A DNA stretch of 64,000 bases. Source: CAIRDP01 sp037134895 (lineage in GTDB: Bacteria; Bacteroidota; Bacteroidia; Bacteroidales; FEN-979). The DNA lies in the NCBI GenBank assembly GCA_037134895.1, contig JBAXLI010000006.1, positions 46,824 through 110,823 on the forward strand. The letters are read 5' to 3'. A model generated the notes under the pieces. It saw nothing but the letters and a program-made list of their open reading frames with translations. It was not told the DNA's origin and made no database searches. A program made the translations under genes and the position numbers. How positions within the stretch are numbered: position 1 is the stretch's first letter; every line of letters starts with the position of its first letter. Shown in pieces: positions 17,536-25,920 of the stretch.

Positions 17536-19737
17536 TTAATATCCGGGATTTTGTTTAAGGTTTGGATTTGCAGAAACATCGGATGATGGTATCGGGAACA
17601 GGTTATATGTTGCGGGTACAGCAACGCCATTTTTATCGGCGCCTTTCCACGGCCATACATAAGTACCTGACGAGAACCTGCCAAAGCGGATAAGGTCGGT
17701 TCTGCGCTGGCATTCCCAGTATAGTTCACGGCCTCTTTCATCAATGATATAATCAAGGTTCAGCTGATCTGCAGTAATGTCTCCAAACTGGTCACCGTAT
17801 GCCCTTTCACGAAGTGCGTTAACGAGTTCAAGAGCCTTTGCGGAACTTCCACCGCCACCGCCCCTGAGGACTGCCTCGGCATACATCAGATATATATCAG
17901 CCAATCTGAAGAGCGGGAAGTCGGTGTCCATATAATTAGGATCCGATCCGCTGGCACCTGTACTGGTGAGGTTCTTGAATTTGGTTACAGCGTAACCATC
18001 AGTGAACACACCAATGTCCTTGATCTCGAGATTCTGACCATTGGTATAGAACATCGGTCTCCTGTCGTAGCTGTTCCTGACAATTGTATATGTGTAATCC
18101 GGAGCGCCCAGCTTCATTGTTACAACATAAGAGCCTGCTTCAGGGATATTAATATTTGCTCCGCCTTGTTCCAGAATACCATCGGCCGGAGCGTCATCGC
18201 CATAATTCAGATCCCAGTTACCGTTTGCCCTGAACTTCAGTCCGCCGGCAGTAAGGTCCATTGTAGCTCTCCATGTTTTAGTCGCAGTATCATAAGACAT
18301 TGGCGTATCTGAATCCCATTTTCCAGGGGTTGCATCTCCGATTACTGCCCAGGTAGTCTTGAGGATAGTAAAGGTGAGTGCAGCAGTATCGCAATTAATC
18401 TTATAATAGCCCGGATCGGTGACTTTAATGTTATCGCCTCCATGTTTAAGGGTTCCGTTTCCTCCGTCTCCCCAGTTAACAGCCCAGCCTCCGTTGGCTG
18501 CGAACTTGAACTGAACTCCGGCATCATTAAAATACAGATAGCCTTCATACTTGCTGTTACTACCAACTGATGCTACAACATTGACCTGATCGGCAGGGTT
18601 CCAGCCCTGGTAACTTCCCGGACAGGAAAGTATCGGATAAACAGCTGACTTTTTGGGCGGAACTGGTGAATGATATAATCCATAGGCAAGATTCGGATAG
18701 AACAATTTCACCAGGTTCTTGGTTGTGCGGGTTCCTCCCCATTTGGCTGAAGTACCGTAATCAGCAGGTGTCATACTGCCACCAATTGAAGCGGCAATAA
18801 TAAAAGTGGTTCCGCCATAGGTACGGGTGCGTACGCCGTCATACTCAATCGGGAAGATGATCTCATTGCTGCTATGGTTGTCGGCGAGGAAAAGATCCGC
18901 ATAGATCGGTTCCAGGGTATAACCTGCAGTGAGGATGTTGTTGCAATAGGTAAGACACTCGGTATACTTGGGTGTACCAATGTACACTTCTGCATTCAGG
19001 TATAGTTTTGAAAGCAAAGTCCAGACAGCCCCTTTGTCGGCACGGCCGTATTCATTGCCACGTGCGGATATCATCACTGGTTCAATGGACAGAAGCTCAC
19101 TTTCAATATAATTAAAGAGATCTGCACGCTTTATCTGAGGAGGGAAGAACTTTCCGGGAATATCATTCTCGGTTACAAACGGCACATTGCCGAAGAGATC
19201 AAGAGCATGATAATAGCTCAAAGCCCTCAGGAAACGTGCTTCTGCGCGGAAAGCCTGAACATTGGCTTTATCCTGCCCGGTAATGCCCCTCTCGTCGAGT
19301 TTGCTGTCCTGTGATTCACGGATGAACTCGTTGCAAAGGCTAACCTGGTAAAATATCCTGTAATACATGGCTGCGATGAAAATATCGCCTGAACCCCAGG
19401 TCTGATAATGAAAATTCCAGATGGTCTGGTCGTTCCAGCTGATGATAGCTTCATCGGTTGTGAGTTCCTGGTGGTACCAGAAACCGCGTAAGTATTCGCC
19501 AAACCCTTCGTCAATCCCGCTGATATCGGGATTTCCTGCTGGGCCCTGCTGGCCGGATACAGAAAGGCCTGCATAGCATTTTGCCAGAACCTGCTTGTAA
19601 CCCTGTGCAGTTGTGTAAGCATTTGCAGGGGTAATTGAAGTAGGATTAATAGGCGTGGTATTCAAATCCTTGACGCAGGATCCAAGAAACAGCGCTAAGG
19701 CTGTTACCATGAATGTTATTTTTAATATTCTTTTCAT
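17536..19737 (-). CDS. susD: SusD-family starch-binding protein with an inserted pair of SusE-type modules
   Basis: ATG at 19737 is chosen because it begins a good lipoprotein leader (MKRILK...L-F-L-G-S-C) and leaves 19 bp after susC; an upstream extension to 19776 would overlap susC. The product has 733 residues. Residues 1-363 are the SusD helical TPR half, with the F-R-A-E-A-R-F-L-R-A motif. Residues 558-733 are the SusD C-terminal half, with F-P-L-F-R-L-A-D-I-Y-L-M-Y-A-E-A and a closing N-P-G-Y. Between them, residues about 364-557 are two starch-binding modules clearly homologous to the C-terminal half of the adjacent SusE. Removing them leaves about 540 residues, the normal SusD length. 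No frame break is visible at either junction, so the protein looks intact and functional. Confidence 0.93.
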   Translation of the reverse strand: MKRILKITFMVTALALFLGSCVKDLNTTPINPTSITPANAYTTAQGYKQVLAKCYAGLSVSGQQGPAGNPDISGIDEGFGEYLRGFWYHQELTTDEAIISWNDQTIWNFHYQTWGSGDIFIAAMYYRIFYQVSLCNEFIRESQDSKLDERGITGQDKANVQAFRAEARFLRALSYYHALDLFGNVPFVTENDIPGKFFPPQIKRADLFNYIESELLSIEPVMISARGNEYGRADKGAVWTLLSKLYLNAEVYIGTPKYTECLTYCNNILTAGYTLEPIYADLFLADNHSSNEIIFPIEYDGVRTRTYGGTTFIIAASIGGSMTPADYGTSAKWGGTRTTKNLVKLFYPNLAYGLYHSPVPPKKSAVYPILSCPGSYQGWNPADQVNVVASVGSNSKYEGYLYFNDAGVQFKFAANGGWAVNWGDGGNGTLKHGGDNIKVTDPGYYKINCDTAALTFTILKTTWAVIGDATPGKWDSDTPMSYDTATKTWRATMDLTAGGLKFRANGNWDLNYGDDAPADGILEQGGANINIPEAGSYVVTMKLGAPDYTYTIVRNSYDRRPMFYTNGQNLEIKDIGVFTDGYAVTKFKNLTSTGASGSDPNYMDTDFPLFRLADIYLMYAEAVLRGGGGGSSAKALELVNALRERAYGDQFGDITADQLNLDYIIDERGRELYWECQRRTDLIRFGRFSSGTYVWPWKGADKNGVAVPATYNLFPIPSSDVSANPNLKQNPGY
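18070..18648 (-). other. Inserted SusE-like double starch-binding segment inside susD
   Basis: This in-frame segment encodes about 193 residues. It begins with V-Y-P-I-L-x-x-P-G-S-Y-Q-G-W-N-P-A-D and ends with Y-T-Y-T-I-V-R-N. SusE has the same opening at residue 157 and the matching end Y-K-Y-K-L-T-K-N at its terminus. The boundaries therefore coincide with whole modules. At DNA level the two copies are clearly diverged, so this is not a recent copy. Confidence 0.9.
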
Positions 19738-19756
19738 CTTTCTAAAAATTTTAGCG

Positions 19757-22732
19757 TTACAACGACATATTAACACCTAATACAAACACCCTCGACCTGG
19801 GATACATATTGTTGTCAATTCCCATTGAAGAACCGAGATTGACTTCAGGATCAAGACCCTTGTACTTTGTAATTGTGAACACATTGTTAACAGTGAATGA
19901 AACTCTGACATTCAGCTTATCACCGATAACAGTTCCGAAATCATAAGCGAGGGACAGGAAGTCGAGTTTGAAGAACGAAGCGTTCTGTACGTAGTAATCT
20001 GACAGATACTGCTGGTTATTGAAATTTGTATTTGAAACGGATGAAGCGACGTTACTCAGGTAAGGTCCTTCAGGACGGAAGATATTTGCATAAACTCCCC
20101 TGTTTGCTTCAACGTTATTATACATATAGTTCCCCACATTGGCATGTCCGCTGGCTGCCAGTGACCATTTTTTATATGAAAGCCTGGTGTTTATACCGAA
20201 GGTATATATAGGATTCGGGCTCTTGTAACAATACCTGTCGGCATCGTTGATTTTACCGTCTCCGTTCCTGTCAACATATAACCCTTCTACCGGGCTGCCG
20301 TTGGCATCGTACACCTGCTGGTATACATAGAATGAATTGGCCGGATTGCCTACCCTTTGTATCTGTACGGTATTACCAACACCCCCGCTGATACCTCCAA
20401 CCATGACTCCAGGATAATTCGGGTCATCTGAAATGTTAAGCTTGGTGATTTCGTTCTTATAATAGGTGGCATTGAAACCGATATCCCAGATCCAGTTCTT
20501 GTTCACGATGGGCTTGGCATCAATCATAAACTCAAAGCCTGAATACTTCATGCTGCCTACATTAGTCCATACATAATTGGAAAGGTTCGTACCTGCAGGC
20601 ACAGGGATGAAGTTGATCATATCCGCTGTTGATTTGTAAAAATAGTCAGCTGAAGCAGTGATCCTGTCTTTGAGGAAACCAAGGTCCAGACCGACATTCC
20701 ATGTAGTCTGTGTCTCCCACTTGATATTGGGATCGTACGCATCCGGACGAAGAGTGACATACCACATGTTTCCAAACTGGTACATTGAAAACCTGTCACT
20801 TGCTGTATAAATTGGCAGGTAAGGATACCAGTTTGCCCCTATGTCCTGCTGACCTGTTTGTCCCCAGCCAAGTCTTAGTTTCAGAAGTGAAACTGCCTTG
20901 TTATCCCTCAGGAATTTTTCGTCGCTGATCTTCCAGCCTAAAGCAACCGAGGGAAATAAACCCCAGCGTGTACTCTTTGAGAACCTGGAAGAACCGTCGT
21001 CACGAAGAGTAGCTGTTAACAAGTACCTGTTAAAAAGGGTATAGTTGAAACGTCCGTAAAAAGATACAAGATAATTTTCCTGTTTTACGATGATGGTATT
21101 GGCGTGGGCAGAATCATGAGGTACATTATTGTTGTAACTGTTGTTGTTCACCCAGAAATGCTGCCATGAATAACCTGCCATGACATCAAATTTGCTGGCA
21201 ATACTCTTCACGTCCTTTACATAATTCAGGTAAAAATCGAGAAGAGTGTTTTTCTTTTGTTGATCATAAGTGTTATCCTGGCCTTTGTTCGTGTATTGCC
21301 ATGTAGCATATGTGGGAACATAATTTGATCCCTTGCTCCATGAATAATCCATACCCAGGTTAAGGTTAACTCTCAGGTCAGGCAAAAAATGCAGTTTATA
21401 ATCAAACGTTGCATTGCCAAGGAACCTGTTTACACGGGATGTGTTATTGGTGAGATTTAATCTTGCAACAGGGTTTGTGGTTGCCTGACCTACAGGCTGG
21501 CCGTTTGGCTGAAGCCATGCCCAATAATCAAAATAAGAGTTATTGGCAAGAACCGGCTGTGTGGGGTCGAAAGCGATAGCGTCTCCGATTGCAGCCTGGT
21601 CAGCAAACCTGTTCTTTTCGAACATATACTTTGCATTGATCCCGATTTTGAGATAATTCTTGAAGAATGTCGGGTTCAGGGTTACACCTACCGAAGTCCT
21701 CTGCATATTGTCGGTATGGATCGTTCCATTCTGGTTATAATAGCCTACTGATACACGGTAAGGCATTGTGCTCACTGCTCCGGTCAGCGCAAGGTTCTGA
21801 TCTGTCCCTGAAGCTGAATTGAAGATCTGCTTCTGCCAGTTGGTATTTGCATCGCCAAGCAGAGTATCAACATCCGGGCGGTTAGGATATCTCTGTTTTA
21901 CGAGAGCTCTGAAATCATCGCCTGTAAGAACGCCGATAGTTTTGGGAACCGTGTAAATCGACACATTGCCCGAATATTCAAGACCGATCTTCTTTGAACC
22001 GGCAACTCCTTTCTTTGTAGTGATGATGATAACCCCGTTGGATGCCCGTGAACCGTAGATGGCGGTTGCTGATGCATCCTTCAGAATAGTATAGGTTTCA
22101 ATATCATCAGGGTTTAACATACCCAATGTTCCGCGGGCACCTGAAGTGGAGGCGTTGTCAATGGCAACCCCGTCAACAACAAGTAAAGGATCATTATTGG
22201 CATTGATGGATGAACCACCCCTGATACGGATGATAGCATCACCACCAGGAGCACCACCGGTCGTTGTAACCTGAACACCGGCAATTTTCCCTATGATCAA
22301 CTGCTGTGGCGATGAAATAGCTCCCTGGTTAAAATCTTTTTTGTCAAGAGCGGCAACGGCACCGGTAGCATCCTGCTTTTTAACCGAACCGTAACCAATT
22401 ACAACAACTTCATTGAGACTTTTTGTCCCAACTGATAAAGATACATCCAGAGTCTGTTTCTCAGCTACCGTTATTTCCTGTGTCTCATAACCGACATAGG
22501 AATAAACAAGTACTGCACCTTTCTTTACTTTCAGGGAGTATTTCCCGTCCATGTCGGTAACAGTGCCCGTCGTTGTTGATTTAACTACGATCGTTACCCC
22601 GGGGAGCAAGGTCCCATCTGTCGCATCTGTTACTTTACCTGATACCGTAAACTCCTGGGCGTAAGCCATCGAGGCTGTTGCCAGGGAGAAGAAAAGAATC
22701 AGATAACGCAACCAAAGTACACGTTTCTTCAT
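19757..22732 (-). CDS. susC: SusC/RagA TonB-dependent outer-membrane receptor
   Basis: The 991-residue product has a signal peptide (about 1-25, ending A-Y-A-Q). It then has a carboxypeptidase-regulatory-like domain (about 28-105, V-S-G-K-V-T-D...L-P-G-V-T-I), a TonB box region and the SusC signature S-L-N-E-V-V-V-I-G-Y-G. The plug domain contains I-R-I-R-G and L-L-V-V-D-G-V, and a long beta-barrel follows with an aromatic C-terminal strand (V-L-G-V-N-M-S-L). It imports maltooligosaccharides through the outer membrane together with SusD, using TonB energy. It is the first gene of the reverse operon and is followed 19 bp later by susD. Confidence 0.95.
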   Translation of the reverse strand: MKKRVLWLRYLILFFSLATASMAYAQEFTVSGKVTDATDGTLLPGVTIVVKSTTTGTVTDMDGKYSLKVKKGAVLVYSYVGYETQEITVAEKQTLDVSLSVGTKSLNEVVVIGYGSVKKQDATGAVAALDKKDFNQGAISSPQQLIIGKIAGVQVTTTGGAPGGDAIIRIRGGSSINANNDPLLVVDGVAIDNASTSGARGTLGMLNPDDIETYTILKDASATAIYGSRASNGVIIITTKKGVAGSKKIGLEYSGNVSIYTVPKTIGVLTGDDFRALVKQRYPNRPDVDTLLGDANTNWQKQIFNSASGTDQNLALTGAVSTMPYRVSVGYYNQNGTIHTDNMQRTSVGVTLNPTFFKNYLKIGINAKYMFEKNRFADQAAIGDAIAFDPTQPVLANNSYFDYWAWLQPNGQPVGQATTNPVARLNLTNNTSRVNRFLGNATFDYKLHFLPDLRVNLNLGMDYSWSKGSNYVPTYATWQYTNKGQDNTYDQQKKNTLLDFYLNYVKDVKSIASKFDVMAGYSWQHFWVNNNSYNNNVPHDSAHANTIIVKQENYLVSFYGRFNYTLFNRYLLTATLRDDGSSRFSKSTRWGLFPSVALGWKISDEKFLRDNKAVSLLKLRLGWGQTGQQDIGANWYPYLPIYTASDRFSMYQFGNMWYVTLRPDAYDPNIKWETQTTWNVGLDLGFLKDRITASADYFYKSTADMINFIPVPAGTNLSNYVWTNVGSMKYSGFEFMIDAKPIVNKNWIWDIGFNATYYKNEITKLNISDDPNYPGVMVGGISGGVGNTVQIQRVGNPANSFYVYQQVYDANGSPVEGLYVDRNGDGKINDADRYCYKSPNPIYTFGINTRLSYKKWSLAASGHANVGNYMYNNVEANRGVYANIFRPEGPYLSNVASSVSNTNFNNQQYLSDYYVQNASFFKLDFLSLAYDFGTVIGDKLNVRVSFTVNNVFTITKYKGLDPEVNLGSSMGIDNNMYPRSRVFVLGVNMSL

Positions 22733-22965
22733 AGAGTTAATTTTAAATTGTTTGTTATTCCGTTAATTGATTTTATACCTAGTTAATATGTAATTATGGT
22801 ATTTGAATGCAGAATTAAGAAAAAAATGGTTACGGTCATCCTTTTTTTCACAAAAAATGATAAAAAATTCAAAATATCAATTTAGACTAAAACTAAATTA
22901 CGGATATCAACTGCAATAGTAAGTGTATTAAGCTAAACAAGAGACCGGAATTGATGTGCATATGT

Positions 22966-22973
22966 TAACTTTG
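22966..22973 (+). promoter_or_regulatory. Bacteroidota -7 promoter element (TAACTTTG)
   Basis: The box matches TAnnTTTG and lies 20 bases before the ATG at 22994, predicting a short leader. No TTTG was found at the -33 position. The rest of the 261-base susC/GH13 divergent gap (22733-22993) is AT-rich; I did not find a matching box for susC on the reverse strand. Confidence 0.55.
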
Positions 22974-22993
22974 CAATCAGCAATATAGATTTT

Positions 22994-25837
22994 ATGAAAA
23001 CTTTAAAGATATTTCTTTCTGTTATGGTGATGTGCTTTCTGAATCTAACCTCAGTTCATGCCCAGACAGTGGTAACTGTTCCTCTTTATCCCACCGACCT
23101 GGACTCATGCACCATCTTGTTTGATGCCAGCAAAGGCAGTGCAGGGCTTATGAATACAACACCTCCCATTTACGCTCATACAGGCGTGATCACCAACCTG
23201 AGTACATCCACAACAGACTGGAAGTATGTGATCGCAGGATGGGGAGAAAATACGCCCAAGGCGATGATGACACCCCTGGGCAATAACATGTACCAGCTTA
23301 AACTGAAACCCAGCATCAGGGTATTTTACGGAGTACCTGCCGGTGAGACGATCCTTAAACTCGCCTTTGTGTTCAGGAACTCCGACGGTTCAAAAACAGG
23401 AAAGGAAGCAGACGGGAGCGATATTTTCGCCAATGTGTACCCTGCTAAAACCAGCGTCACAATAAATCTTCCCGCCAACAAAAACCTCTACCTGAACCAG
23501 TTGAGCAGCATCCCCGTGAATGCAACAGGCCCGCTTGCCGACAGCATGAAGTTATTTGTTAACGGGACCCTTATGAAAGCAGTAGCCGGCAAAATTCTTG
23601 AAGATACGGTTTACGCAAACAATTTCGGACAAAACTGGGTGAAACGCTGGGTAAAAATCATTGCCAAGAACGATACAGCGTCTGCAGCCGATTCCTTCTG
23701 TTATACTGTGATCACAGCTCCTGTTACTGCAGATCTCCCTGCTGGAATAAAGCCCGGTATCAATTATGCCGATTCAACCACCACCGTTTTATGCCTGTAT
23801 GCCCCGGGCAAACAAAATTGCTTTGCAATCGGCGACTTCAGCAACTGGGACCAGGATTCATTGCACTACATGTACAAGACTCCCGATAACAACTACTTCT
23901 GGATACAGCTGAACAACCTCGTTCCCCGCAGAGAATACATCTTCCAGTATCTTGTCGACGGCAACCTGAAGATCGGGGATCCTTTCTGTGACAAAGTAAG
24001 CGACCCCAACGACCAGTATATACCGGCAGCCTCCTACCCTGATCTTATCCCTTACCCTGCAGGAAAAACAACCGGCATCGCCAGCGTCCTTCAGACCGCA
24101 CAGGTCCCCTATTCCTGGGCATCGTCACCTTTCACCCCTCCTGCAACAGCCGACCTTGTTGTATATGAACTCCTGGTCAGGGATTTTACGGATGCACGCA
24201 CTTTCACTGCCGTGATCGACACACTGAATTACCTGAGGAACCTTGGCATCAATGCCATTGAACTGATGCCTGTAATGGAATTCGAGGGCAACATCAGCTG
24301 GGGATACAATCCCGATTTTTCCTTCGCCGTCGACAAATACTACGGCCCCAAGAATACACTCAAACAGCTCATCGATGCTGCACATTCAAAAGGGATTGCA
24401 ATTATCCTCGATATCGTCTGCAATCACCATTTTGGCTCCTCCCCTCTTGTAAGGCTTTACTGGGATGACCAGTACCAGAGGCCTGCTGCGGATAATCCTT
24501 GGTTCAACCCCATCCCAAAGCATCCTTATAATGTGGGATATGATTTCAACCACAACTCACCTGCCACACGTTCCTATATGCTCCGGCTTCTGAAATACTG
24601 GCTGCAGGAATACCATATTGACGGATACAGGTTTGACCTCTCCAAAGGATTTACCCAGGTCAATTCCTACCCTGACAATGTCAGCCTCTGGGGGCAGTAT
24701 GACCAGAACCGTATTAACATCCTTAACATCTATGCCGACACCGTCAAGGCTGTAAATCCATCAGCATATTTTATCCTTGAGCACTTTGCCGATAACAGCG
24801 AGGAAAAAGTCCTTGCCAATGACGGAATGATGCTGTGGGGGAACGGAAACAATAATTATAACAGCGCCTCCGGCGGATGGACAAGCGGCGGTGCTTCCGA
24901 CCTGAACTGGGGTTCTTACAAGAACCGGGGCTGGGACCAGCCCAATATCATGTGGTATATGGAAAGCCATGATGAAGAGCGCCAGATGTTCAAGGATTAC
25001 AGCGCAGGCAATGCAAGCAAACCTCCCTACAATCCCAAGGACACCGCAACAGCTCTTCAGCGCGGGGCCTTATGCGCAAACTTCTTCTTTACCATACCCG
25101 GGCCCAAACTGATATGGGAATTCGGAGAGCTGGGATACGATTACTCCATCAATTATCCCACCGGCACCTCTGCCTCCCGCCTTGATCCGAAACCGGTCCG
25201 CTGGAACTATTATTCACAGTGGGGAAGAAAATATCTTTTCAATGTGTATCACTCGCTTATTGAACTGAAGAAAACCCTGCCGGCATTTAAAACAACCTCA
25301 TTTACTGTCGACCTGTCCTCTGCCATAAAACGCATAGCACTTACCGATCCCTCTATGGATGCAGTAGTCCTCGGGAACTTCGACGTGGTTGCCAGGAGCA
25401 TAGTCCCGAACTTTACAAAAACCGGGACCTGGTACGAGTTTTACACAGGAGATTCACTTTCTGTATCAGACGTCGCTTCTGCTCTTGCCTTTACCCCTGG
25501 CGAATACAGGTTGTATACCACGACCCGTCTGCCAAAACCAGTATTTACAGGCATCAGCGAAACTCTGCCCGGAAGACCTGTATGCCAGCTCAGGGTTTTC
25601 CCTAACCCATCTGACGGACCTGTTACTTTTGAAGTGACATGCACTTCGGCGGTCAGCGCGAAACTCTTAATTTTCGACCTCAGCGGAAGAATGGAGGGTA
25701 ACGTTTTTGAAGGCAGGCTCGGGCAGGGCATACATGAACTCAAGTGGGGTTCAGCCCCGGGACTTAAACCCGGCCTCTACTTTTTCAGGCTTATATCATC
25801 TGAGGGGAATACCACCGGCAAATTCATAATACTATAG
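22994..25837 (+). CDS. T9SS-secreted multidomain GH13 amylase
   Basis: The 947-residue product has a signal peptide (ending V-H-A-Q24). An N-terminal beta-sandwich (about 30-150) is followed by a linker domain (150-245) and a CBM48-like module (about 255-345, I-G-D-F-S-N-W). The GH13 barrel (about 380-760) has D473-I-V-C-N-H478, nucleophile D548 in G-Y-R-F-D, acid/base E596 in I-L-E-H-F and H659-D660 in M-E-S-H-D. The last ~85 residues form a Por-secretion domain (F-P-N-P-S-D-G, I-F-D-L-S-G-R, L-K-P-G-L-Y-F). The enzyme is therefore predicted to be exported by T9SS and to attack polymeric starch at the surface, feeding the divergent susCDE operon. Confidence 0.92.
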   Translation: MKTLKIFLSVMVMCFLNLTSVHAQTVVTVPLYPTDLDSCTILFDASKGSAGLMNTTPPIYAHTGVITNLSTSTTDWKYVIAGWGENTPKAMMTPLGNNMYQLKLKPSIRVFYGVPAGETILKLAFVFRNSDGSKTGKEADGSDIFANVYPAKTSVTINLPANKNLYLNQLSSIPVNATGPLADSMKLFVNGTLMKAVAGKILEDTVYANNFGQNWVKRWVKIIAKNDTASAADSFCYTVITAPVTADLPAGIKPGINYADSTTTVLCLYAPGKQNCFAIGDFSNWDQDSLHYMYKTPDNNYFWIQLNNLVPRREYIFQYLVDGNLKIGDPFCDKVSDPNDQYIPAASYPDLIPYPAGKTTGIASVLQTAQVPYSWASSPFTPPATADLVVYELLVRDFTDARTFTAVIDTLNYLRNLGINAIELMPVMEFEGNISWGYNPDFSFAVDKYYGPKNTLKQLIDAAHSKGIAIILDIVCNHHFGSSPLVRLYWDDQYQRPAADNPWFNPIPKHPYNVGYDFNHNSPATRSYMLRLLKYWLQEYHIDGYRFDLSKGFTQVNSYPDNVSLWGQYDQNRINILNIYADTVKAVNPSAYFILEHFADNSEEKVLANDGMMLWGNGNNNYNSASGGWTSGGASDLNWGSYKNRGWDQPNIMWYMESHDEERQMFKDYSAGNASKPPYNPKDTATALQRGALCANFFFTIPGPKLIWEFGELGYDYSINYPTGTSASRLDPKPVRWNYYSQWGRKYLFNVYHSLIELKKTLPAFKTTSFTVDLSSAIKRIALTDPSMDAVVLGNFDVVARSIVPNFTKTGTWYEFYTGDSLSVSDVASALAFTPGEYRLYTTTRLPKPVFTGISETLPGRPVCQLRVFPNPSDGPVTFEVTCTSAVSAKLLIFDLSGRMEGNVFEGRLGQGIHELKWGSAPGLKPGLYFFRLISSEGNTTGKFIIL

Positions 25838-25888
25838 AATTCTTAAACCGGCCTGCGCACTAAAAGGCTGCCGCAAGCGTTAATTTTT

Positions 25889-25896
25889 TATCTTTG
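25889..25896 (+). promoter_or_regulatory. Bacteroidota -7 promoter element (TATCTTTG)
   Basis: The box matches TAnnTTTG and lies 24 bases before the ATG at 25921. It overlaps an upstream in-frame potential start (25894), which argues that the true start is 25921 and that this gene has its own promoter. Confidence 0.6.
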
Positions 25897-25920
25897 CAAC
25901 GCAATCCGGCATTACCTGAA

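Noticed and set aside
19738..19776. Longer start for susD overlapping the end of susC
   Set aside because: The lipoprotein leader begins at 19737, with the usual short gap to susC.
25894..25920. Upstream start for the three-repeat T9SS protein
   Set aside because: It lies inside a consensus promoter box (25889-25896), so it would not be in the transcript.
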